A DNA stretch of 5,150 nt from an uncultured Prevotellaceae bacterium (lineage in GTDB: Bacteria; Bacteroidota; Bacteroidia; Bacteroidales; Bacteroidaceae): assembly GCA_946403615.1 (NCBI GenBank), contig CAMJAO010000175.1, positions 1-5,150 on the forward strand, in the 5' to 3' direction. The notes below the pieces were generated by a model, which saw only the letters and a program-made list of their open reading frames with translations, did not search any database and was not told the DNA's origin. This document shows, piece by piece, positions 1-5,150 of the stretch. Every line of letters starts with the position of its first letter. The stretch's first letter is position 1. A program made the position numbers and the translations under genes.

Positions 1-380
1 CCATCCTGATTGTGCAGTTCGCTCTCGAACGCCGTGAGACGGGTATGGCCATCTCATGGGCTGGTATCCTCGGTGCTACAGCCCGTCTGCGTCCTATCCT
101 TATGACATCACTCGCCATGATTATCGGTCTGTTGCCTATGCTCTGGCCCTTCGGAGTCGGCGCACATGGTAACAACACCCTGGGCTATGCGGCCATCGGC
201 GGTATGTTAGTAGGTACACTCTGCCAGATTTTCGTCGTGCCAGCCCTGTTCTATGTCTTCCAGTCGCTGCAAGAGAAGTTCAAACCCATGCAGTTCGAGG
301 ATGAGGGCAATGACGAGGCTGCCGCTGAGTTGGCTCAGTATGCCCACGGCAAACGCGAGGATTATCAGGTGGAACAGTAA
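1..380 (+). CDS. RND-family (AcrB/HAE1-type) efflux pump, C-terminal fragment
   Basis: This is the last 125 residues of an inner-membrane RND transporter; the gene starts upstream of the window and its first complete codon here is at base 3. RND pumps of this type use the proton gradient to move drugs, bile salts or other amphiphiles from periplasm or membrane into an outer-membrane channel. The fragment begins with ILIVQFA, matching the family motif NAILIVEFA in the membrane segment before the last two helices; the leading bases CC fit an Ala codon there. It continues with LRPILMTSLA and a helix ending in LLPML, then a Gly-rich loop and a final helix starting GGMLVGTL and containing IFVVPALFYV, all classic AcrB C-terminal features. 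A charged tail of about 35 residues rich in Glu, Asp and Ala follows. The outer-membrane factor starts 38 bases later in the same direction, so the two are probably one operon. Family is secure; substrate cannot be read. Confidence 0.93.
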   Translation, partial: ILIVQFALERRETGMAISWAGILGATARLRPILMTSLAMIIGLLPMLWPFGVGAHGNNTLGYAAIGGMLVGTLCQIFVVPALFYVFQSLQEKFKPMQFEDEGNDEAAAELAQYAHGKREDYQVEQ

Positions 381-418
381 ATAGGTTAAGAAGTAAATAA
401 AGTAAAAAGAATATAGCG

Positions 419-1807
419 ATGATGAAGAAATTTTCAATCGCATGTATGGTCCTCTCGACGGCTTTGTTCGTCAGTTGCGGACTGTATCAGAAATATGAGC
501 GTCCCGATGTGAATACCACGGGACTGATACGCGACAATGTGTCGCTCACCGACACGCTGGTGGCGCGTGATACCACGTCGTTCGGAAACCTGCCCTGGCG
601 CAGTCTTTTCACCGACCCGTATCTGCAAAACCTCATTGAGAAAGGTCTGGAGAACAATACCGACCTGCTCAATGCCGCCCTCAACGTGCAGATGGCTGAG
701 GCACAACTCAAAGCCTCGAAACTGGCGTTCCTGCCGCAGTTCACCTTCTCGCCGCAGGGTACGATAGCATCATGGGACGGCAATGCCGCCACCAAGACCT
801 ATCAGTTGCCCATCGCCGCGTCGTGGAGCGTCGACCTCTTTGGCAATCTGCTCTCACAGAAGCGAAGCGCGCAGGTGTCGCTGCTCGCCACCAAGGATTA
901 TCAGGTGGTGGTGCAGTCTAATGTGATTGCTGGCATCGCCAATATGTATTACACCCTGCTTATGCTCGACCGGCAGATTGAGGTGCTCAACGACATGACG
1001 GGGCTGACCAAGGACACATGGGACTTGATGCAGATGCAGATGGATCTCGGACGTGCCCGTTCTACCAGTGTGCAAAGCGCGGAGGCTAACTATTACTCTG
1101 TGCAGGCACAGATGACTGACATGAAACGTCAGGTGCGTGAGGTGGAAAACTCTCTTTCACTGCTTATCGGTCAACCCGCCCAGACCATCCAGCGTGGCAA
1201 ACTCGAAGACCAGACGCTGCCTTCGGAGTTCTGCACGGGCATCGGACTGCAACTGCTGGCCAATCGTGCCGACGTCCATGCCGCTGAGATGCAACTCGCG
1301 TCCTGTTTCTACAATGTAGAGACCGCCCGCAGCCGTTTCTATCCTTCACTGACCATCAGCCCGTCGGGTACGTTTACCAACAGCGGTGGAGCCGGCATCG
1401 TCAACCCCGGCAAGTGGCTCCTGTCTGCAGTTGGATCGCTTGTACAGCCCATCTTTATGAGAGGACAGTTGACAGCCGCTTTGCGTGTCTCTGAAGCACA
1501 ACAGCAACAGGCGTTCAACACTTGGCAGCATGCTGTATTACAGGCAGGCAGCGAGGTGAGCAACGCTTTGGTGCAGTATAATTCGTCAGCAGAAAAATCC
1601 GAGTTGGAAGAAAAGCAGATAGCTATCCTTGAGCAGAATGTGGAGCATACGCGTATGCTGTTCAAGAGTTCAGGCAGTAGTTACCTCGAGGTAATAGGTG
1701 CCCAACAGTCTCTGCTCAACGCCCAACTGTCAAAAATCACTGACGACTTCTACAAGATGCAAGCCGTGGTCAGTCTCTGGACAGCCCTCGGCGGCGGAGG
1801 AAAATAA
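419..1807 (+). CDS. TolC/NodT-family outer-membrane factor lipoprotein of RND efflux system
   Basis: This 462-residue protein is the outer-membrane channel of a tripartite pump and should form a trimeric beta-barrel with a periplasmic alpha-helical tunnel. Its N-terminus has a Lys-Lys charged start, a hydrophobic stretch and a lipobox-like FVSC, giving a lipidated Cys20. Two OEP repeats are visible. The first contains WRSLFTDPYLQNLI (residues 60-73) and a long helix around ENNTDLLNAAL; the second starts near LLANRADVHAAE (279-290) and has FYPSLTISPSGTF (307-319). A late YLEVIGAQQSLLNAQL (422-437) matches the family's YLEVLDAQRSLL-type helix, and the protein ends in Gly-rich LGGGGK. The usual RRPD motif is NRAD here, a mild variation. 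Length is typical (about 450-480). ATG codons at 419 and 422 are both possible; no Shine-Dalgarno sequence is seen in the A-rich leader. It follows the RND gene by 38 bases, the common adaptor-pump-channel order in Bacteroidetes. Confidence 0.94.
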   Translation: MMKKFSIACMVLSTALFVSCGLYQKYERPDVNTTGLIRDNVSLTDTLVARDTTSFGNLPWRSLFTDPYLQNLIEKGLENNTDLLNAALNVQMAEAQLKASKLAFLPQFTFSPQGTIASWDGNAATKTYQLPIAASWSVDLFGNLLSQKRSAQVSLLATKDYQVVVQSNVIAGIANMYYTLLMLDRQIEVLNDMTGLTKDTWDLMQMQMDLGRARSTSVQSAEANYYSVQAQMTDMKRQVREVENSLSLLIGQPAQTIQRGKLEDQTLPSEFCTGIGLQLLANRADVHAAEMQLASCFYNVETARSRFYPSLTISPSGTFTNSGGAGIVNPGKWLLSAVGSLVQPIFMRGQLTAALRVSEAQQQQAFNTWQHAVLQAGSEVSNALVQYNSSAEKSELEEKQIAILEQNVEHTRMLFKSSGSSYLEVIGAQQSLLNAQLSKITDDFYKMQAVVSLWTALGGGGK

Positions 1808-1810
1808 TAG

Positions 1811-1916
1811 AGAGCCCCCTCTAATCCTCCGACGGGGAGGATGTACAGGGGGCTTCAAATATAATCATCTGCCCTTAATCTCTTCATTCCCCTCGGGGGA
1901 TTAGAGGGGGCTTTTA
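1811..1916. repeat. Pair of related GC-rich hairpin repeat elements
   Basis: Two copies of a C-run/G-run inverted element occupy the gap between the efflux operon and the lpxA-like gene. The first (1813-1854) has outer arms AGCCCCCT (1813-1820) and AGGGGGCT (1847-1854), an internal loop, inner arms ATCCTCC (1824-1830) and GGAGGAT (1836-1842), and a 5-base loop. The second (about 1871-1912) has a well-kept right arm, GGATTAGAGGGGGCT (1898-1912), but a decayed left arm (GCCC at 1871-1874 and TAATC at 1876-1880). The right arm of copy two is the exact 15-base reverse complement of the left arm of copy one (1813-1827). I infer a dispersed intergenic repeat of the C-rich palindromic kind seen in Bacteroidetes genomes; this window alone cannot show the copy number elsewhere. 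Confidence 0.8.
1871..1916 (+). terminator. Probable terminator of the efflux operon
   Basis: The second hairpin of the repeat pair ends in the G-rich right arm followed directly by CTTTTAA (1911-1917), a short T-run placed as in an intrinsic terminator reading in the + direction. Its left arm is imperfect, so the stem has internal mismatches; pairing of its right arm with the 1813-1827 arm would give a stronger stem before the same T-run. It lies 64-109 bases after the outer-membrane factor stop codon and 16 bases before the lpxA-like start. This placement suggests that the efflux operon ends here, though read-through is possible. Confidence 0.5.
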
Positions 1917-1931
1917 ATTCCATTTATAGAT

Positions 1932-2717
1932 ATGAGCGATATCAGTCCAAAAGCCGAAATCGACCCCAGAGCGAAAATCGGCCAAAATGTAAAAATATTC
2001 CCCTTCGTCTATATCGAAGGCGATGTGGAGATTGGCGACAACTGTATCATTTTCCCCTTTGTAAGCATCCTCAACGGCACACGCATGGGGAAAGGCAATA
2101 AAGTGCACCAAGGCTCAGTCATCGGAGCACTGCCGCAGGACTTTGAATTCAAAGGCGAGCGCAGCGAACTTATCATCGGCGATAATAACATCATCCGCGA
2201 GAATGTGGTCATCAACCGTGCCACACATACAGGCGGAAAGACCGTTATCGGCAATGACAATTTCTTGATGGAGGGCGCACATATCTCACACGACACCGTC
2301 GTGGGCGACTCCTGCGTCTTCGGTTATGGTACAAAAATTGCCGGCGACTGCGTCATCGGCAATGGTGTTATCTTCTCGTCAAGTGTTATCGAAAATGCCG
2401 GTACACGCGTTGGTGAAGGTTCGATGATTATGGCGGGAACGGCTTTCTCGAAAGATGTGCCTCCATATATCATCGCAGGTGGCAATCCCACCACTTATCA
2501 TGGCGTGAACACTACCATGCTCACCTATCATGGTATTTCTGATAAGGTGCAGAAGCACATCGCCAATGCTTACCGACTGGTTTTCCTCGGTTTGACAAGT
2601 GTCTTCGATGCCACCAAGCAGATTGAGGAACAGGTGCCCGACAGTCCTGAGATTCAGAACATCATCACTTTCCTTAACGAAACAGACGCTAAGAAAGGCA
2701 TCATCGGAAAGATTTGA
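1932..2717 (+). CDS. lpxA: Acyl-ACP--UDP-N-acetylglucosamine O-acyltransferase (LpxA family), divergent
   Basis: LpxA is a cytoplasmic enzyme that moves a 3-hydroxyacyl chain from acyl carrier protein to the 3-OH of UDP-GlcNAc, the first step of lipid A synthesis. The 261-residue length is normal. Residues 1-190 show left-handed beta-helix hexapeptide repeats (such as AKIGQN, VEIGDN, TVIGND, CVIGNG); residues from about 195 on form the C-terminal helical domain with IANAYRLVF. Family signatures include ALPQDF (66-71), IRENVVINRATH (88-99), AHISHD (116-121) and DVPPYIIAGGNPT (175-187). His120 aligns with catalytic His125 of E. coli and His117 with His122. By hand alignment several other E. coli active-site residues differ: Lys76 is Glu72, His144 is Asp139, His160 is Asn155, Glu200 is Thr195, Arg204-Arg205 are Tyr199-His200. 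Ala168 at the chain-length position (Gly173 in E. coli) would permit a long acyl chain. No lpxD, lpxC/fabZ, lpxB or miaA gene is adjacent. Family assignment is strong; whether it is the housekeeping enzyme is open. Confidence 0.88.
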   Translation: MSDISPKAEIDPRAKIGQNVKIFPFVYIEGDVEIGDNCIIFPFVSILNGTRMGKGNKVHQGSVIGALPQDFEFKGERSELIIGDNNIIRENVVINRATHTGGKTVIGNDNFLMEGAHISHDTVVGDSCVFGYGTKIAGDCVIGNGVIFSSSVIENAGTRVGEGSMIMAGTAFSKDVPPYIIAGGNPTTYHGVNTTMLTYHGISDKVQKHIANAYRLVFLGLTSVFDATKQIEEQVPDSPEIQNIITFLNETDAKKGIIGKI

Positions 2718-2737
2718 CCCTTTCCCGACATAAGCAA

Positions 2738-2779
2738 TAAAGCCAATAGTCAGCCGATCTCGGCTGACTATTGGCTTTA
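2738..2779. terminator. Bidirectional intrinsic terminator between convergent genes
   Basis: A perfect 19-bp inverted repeat (left arm 2738-2756, right arm 2761-2779) encloses the loop ATCT. The arms begin TAAAGCC and end GGCTTTA, so a T-rich tail exists on both strands: TTTACTTGT on + and TTTATTGCTTATG on -. It starts 21 bases after the lpxA-like stop codon and lies 42 bases beyond the stop of the convergent glycosidase gene. The symmetry and position between two converging genes support termination of both transcripts. Confidence 0.88.
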
Positions 2780-2820
2780 CTTGTATCAGGAGGCCTATTA
2801 ACCCCCATCACCACGCTGCT

Positions 2821-5150
2821 CTATAATTTCTTAATAGTCAGCACACCGGCAGACAGTGCGGGAACAGAGAGCAAAACATCGTTTTCCTCGGTCTTTGCTG
2901 TCGCTTTTTTGAGTGCTACGGCATTCTTGTTCTCCATGCTGTTGGCCACCGTAAGTGAACCTGGCGCGTAATACTCGAACTCCGCGCCCGACACTTCATT
3001 CCAATCCCCTTTGATACGCAAGGAGGCTGGCTCTTCGGTGGGATTCACTACCTTCACGATCACATCGCTACCATTTTCCGACAATGTGGTGCTTATGCTG
3101 ACGTCGCCGGTTTCACCGCTGTATGCCAGACGGTATTTCGAGAAATGGTCATACCAAAGTTCAGTGACCTGACAATTGGGGGCTTTAAACAAATCCTTGT
3201 AGTCGAAGTTGATGAAAGCGTTGTTCCAATCAGGAGCATCTGTGCGGCGTATGAACAGTGCCGCGGCTCCCATAGCCACCACATCGCGTGATTCACACAT
3301 GTTGAGAAATCCGCCTGCAAACAGACCTGTGCGCCAGTCAATGCTGTTCAGGTTCCATTCTGATATGAATAGTTTGATGTTCGGATTAGGTCCGTCTGCT
3401 ATCATCTTGGCATAACGGTCATACTGTTGACCCATACGTACTGGACCGGTAGCATAACCGCCCTGTTGCTCATAATGGTGAAGGCTCAGGTAGTCAAAAT
3501 AATTTCCGCTGCGTTTGATGAACTGTTCATCCTCGCGGAATCCGCCGCAGGCTATGATCTTGATGGACGGGTCTATCTCGCGCATTGCTGTGCTGAAGTC
3601 ACGAACACACTTCTCGTAGCGGTCAATGCCCATCTCCCACATCTCATTGTCTATCTCCCAGTATTTCACATTGTACGGTTCAGGATGTCCGTTTGCGGCA
3701 CGTTTAGCACCCCATTCGTCTGTGGCGGGTGCATTGCAGTAGCGCAGCCAGTGCAGTGCGTCTTGAAGAATACTGTCATACTCTTCCGCAGGACGTTCAA
3801 ACTTGACGCTCACAACGATGATAGGCTCTGAGCCCACCTCACGGCAGAAACGTATGTACTCGTCCGTACCGAAACAGTTCTGGTCATAGTCCATCCACAT
3901 CCAATGTGCCCATCGCTCGCGGTTTTCCTGTGGGCCGATGCCCCATTTCCAGTCATATTGGGCAACATATCCGCCGCCTGGCCAACGCAGACATGTGGGA
4001 TGCAGTTCCTTCACCGCCTTCAAGATATCGGGACGGAATCCGCCCAGATTAAGGCCGGTCTGCGTTGTCATGGTTACCATGTCAACCTGTATCGTACCAT
4101 CTTTCACAACGATGGCAAAATCACCGTCACCGCTTGTCCGAGGCTCCAGCGTGAATTCATATTTCTTCCAATCTTTGCCTACCTTGCCAAGTGATTTTTT
4201 TGCCACGAACTGGCCTGTAGCATTACGCAGCCCCACCATCAATTCGCCTTTTCCTTTGGCGTATATCGAGCCGACATATTTTTCTCCGTTAATGATGTTT
4301 TGCGGCCCTTGAAAGATGCCGGCTTCGGCCTTTTTGGCGGTAATCTCTTGCGAATAGCGCATGTTGACGGCATCGTCCTTGATGAGACGGTACTTGCCGC
4401 CATCGCCGAATGCGGTCCATTGCTGTGCGACAGCAGGAATCTGAACGTCTCCGGGCGTGCCCTCAAACAGCACCTTCCCGTCTGTTGCCGTCACCTTGAT
4501 GTTGCGATAAGTAGCCTCGGTATAATTGACCCAGAAAGTCAGGTAATTGCGGTTTGCCTTGTCCAAACCCTCATAACTGACAGTCTCTCTGCCGTCCCAG
4601 AATACAGTGACCTTGCTGCCGCGACTCTCCACACGCAGTTTGTGCCATTGCTGTTCCTCGTTCACCTGCTCTTTTGTGGCTGGAACGGATGCCAAAGGCG
4701 TCAGCATATTCATGCGGCGTCCTGGCCGTCCTCCAAACCCTGCCGATTCACGGACTTCCATCGTGCAGATGGAGAAATCGGCTGTAGTGTTCTGTTGTTG
4801 AAGCGCAGCGCGGGCGGCTGCTTCATTCGCTGCGTCAATCTGTGACTGTGTTTGTGCGGGGGTGAACGTACGGCTCTCATAATACGGGTCGTGTATGCGG
4901 ACAAAATAAGGCGTTCCGTCTAATTTGTTGCGGAAAGCGAAACGAATGTCCATCAACCCGCCGCTCCAAGCACGTCGGGCCAACTTATATGAACGCCAGT
5001 TGACGTCCATGGTCAAGTCAAAGTCACAGGTTTCAATGCTGTCAATCTTGAGCGGCTGCTCGTAGCGGGTTGGTGAATGCAGCACCATGTCATCGTCCAT
5101 ATACCATCCGTCAAAGTAACCGTCGCGTGGATGGATGCCTGGATACTGCT
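2821..5150 (-). CDS. GH51-like alpha-L-arabinofuranosidase, multidomain, 5' end outside window
   Basis: The frame stays open past the right edge, so the Met at 5098-5100 is internal; residues below count from it. The upstream codons read HPRDGYFDGWY into that Met. Family members release terminal alpha-L-arabinofuranose from arabinan, arabinoxylan or arabinogalactan. Order: a LamG-like jelly-roll region (about 1-215, with WHKLRVESRGSKVTVFWDG at 152-170), split by an Ala/Gln-rich insertion (about 78-106); a carbohydrate-binding-module-like beta-sandwich (about 222-345); a clan GH-A barrel (about 350-610); and a C-terminal beta-sandwich (about 660-759). Barrel motifs are LRWPGGGYVAQYDW (371-384), YWEIDNE (480-486) with acid/base Glu486, LSLHHYE (538-544) and LFISEWN (577-583) with nucleophile Glu581, in typical GH51 context. 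The 95-residue gap between the two Glu is somewhat shorter than in characterised GH51 enzymes as I recall them (about 120). The signal peptide, if any, lies outside the window. Other GH51 activities such as endoglucanase cannot be excluded; the exact substrate is unknown. Confidence 0.87.
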   Translation of the reverse strand, partial: QYPGIHPRDGYFDGWYMDDDMVLHSPTRYEQPLKIDSIETCDFDLTMDVNWRSYKLARRAWSGGLMDIRFAFRNKLDGTPYFVRIHDPYYESRTFTPAQTQSQIDAANEAAARAALQQQNTTADFSICTMEVRESAGFGGRPGRRMNMLTPLASVPATKEQVNEEQQWHKLRVESRGSKVTVFWDGRETVSYEGLDKANRNYLTFWVNYTEATYRNIKVTATDGKVLFEGTPGDVQIPAVAQQWTAFGDGGKYRLIKDDAVNMRYSQEITAKKAEAGIFQGPQNIINGEKYVGSIYAKGKGELMVGLRNATGQFVAKKSLGKVGKDWKKYEFTLEPRTSGDGDFAIVVKDGTIQVDMVTMTTQTGLNLGGFRPDILKAVKELHPTCLRWPGGGYVAQYDWKWGIGPQENRERWAHWMWMDYDQNCFGTDEYIRFCREVGSEPIIVVSVKFERPAEEYDSILQDALHWLRYCNAPATDEWGAKRAANGHPEPYNVKYWEIDNEMWEMGIDRYEKCVRDFSTAMREIDPSIKIIACGGFREDEQFIKRSGNYFDYLSLHHYEQQGGYATGPVRMGQQYDRYAKMIADGPNPNIKLFISEWNLNSIDWRTGLFAGGFLNMCESRDVVAMGAAALFIRRTDAPDWNNAFINFDYKDLFKAPNCQVTELWYDHFSKYRLAYSGETGDVSISTTLSENGSDVIVKVVNPTEEPASLRIKGDWNEVSGAEFEYYAPGSLTVANSMENKNAVALKKATAKTEENDVLLSVPALSAGVLTIKKL
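4783..4869 (-). other. Ala/Gln-rich insertion inside the N-terminal beta-sandwich of the glycosidase
   Basis: These codons encode about 29 residues (78-106 from the Met at 5100) rich in Ala, Gln, Asn and Thr, including IDAANEAAARAALQQQN. The segment lacks the alternating hydrophobic pattern of its flanks and looks helical or disordered, whereas VRIHDPYYESR before it and ADFSICTMEVRES after it look like beta-strands of one sandwich. I read it as an extended surface loop or helical insertion. It stays in frame and carries no stop codon, so it is part of the protein rather than a break. Confidence 0.55.

Noticed and set aside
207..443. A 78-codon hydrophobic open frame on the - strand bridging the RND-channel gap
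   Set aside because: Its hydrophobic N-terminus comes from the A/T-rich spacer and the start of the channel gene read backwards; it overlaps two well-supported genes.
1339..1665. A 108-codon open frame on the - strand
   Set aside because: It is antisense to the second OEP repeat of the outer-membrane factor and has a Cys/Ser-rich composition typical of shadow translation.
1860..1865. TATAAT as a promoter -10 box for the lpxA-like gene
   Set aside because: Bacteroidetes promoters use a different -7 motif (TAnnTTTG), no matching -33 element is seen, and the hexamer lies inside the hairpin repeat region, so chance is the simpler explanation.
1811..1916. CRISPR or riboswitch in the GC-rich gap
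   Set aside because: There are only two imperfect palindromic copies without regular spacers, and no known riboswitch core is recognisable; a hairpin repeat and terminator explains the structure.
3427..3831. A 134-codon open frame on the + strand
   Set aside because: It is antisense to the catalytic barrel of the glycosidase and has no recognisable motif, so it is most likely an opposite-strand shadow.
4300..4845. A 181-codon open frame on the + strand
   Set aside because: It lies wholly opposite the GH51-like gene, whose motifs and catalytic residues are intact in this stretch; the translated product shows no recognisable family pattern.
5098..5100. The ATG here as the true start of the glycosidase
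   Set aside because: The frame stays open through the right edge, with protein-like upstream codons (HPRDGYFDGWY), and no signal peptide follows this Met.

Overview
The window looks like chromosomal DNA from a Bacteroidales bacterium, probably in or near the Prevotella/Bacteroides group. The reasons are protein-level resemblance (a NodT-type outer-membrane lipoprotein next to an RND pump, an LpxA of Bacteroidetes character, a multidomain GH51-like glycosidase) and the absence of clear Shine-Dalgarno sequences before the two visible start codons. Family-level placement is inference; there is no rRNA or other marker gene here.

Left part (1-1807, + strand): the 3' end of an RND inner-membrane efflux pump gene is followed after 38 bases by a complete TolC/NodT-family outer-membrane factor lipoprotein. 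These would be the last two parts of a tripartite efflux operon; the periplasmic adaptor gene is expected upstream, outside the window. The operon is followed by a compact GC-rich region (about 1811-1916) holding two related hairpin elements, ending in a short T-run, which probably act as its terminator and look like a dispersed intergenic repeat.

Middle (1932-2717, + strand): a complete LpxA-type acyl-ACP--UDP-N-acetylglucosamine O-acyltransferase, the first step of lipid A synthesis by family. It keeps the catalytic histidine but lacks several other residues important in the E. coli enzyme, and none of the usual lipid A genes lie beside it, so it may be a second, divergent LpxA. A perfect 19-bp stem with a 4-base loop (2738-2779) follows and sits between two convergent genes, so it can serve both as terminator.

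Right part (2821-5150, - strand): a large secreted-type glycoside hydrolase, open at the window's right edge. It has a GH51-like (alpha-L-arabinofuranosidase) catalytic domain with both catalytic glutamates, preceded by two beta-sandwich-type regions, the first interrupted by an Ala/Gln-rich insertion. It points to plant polysaccharide (arabinan or arabinoxylan) use, but no other polysaccharide-utilisation genes are visible.

The efflux pair and the LpxA homologue all concern the cell envelope, but the hairpin region between them argues against simple co-transcription. I see no RNA genes, CRISPR arrays, insertion sequences or phage genes. No clearly new multi-gene system is evident; the best leads are the divergent LpxA homologue, the hairpin repeat pair and the unusual N-terminal architecture of the glycosidase.
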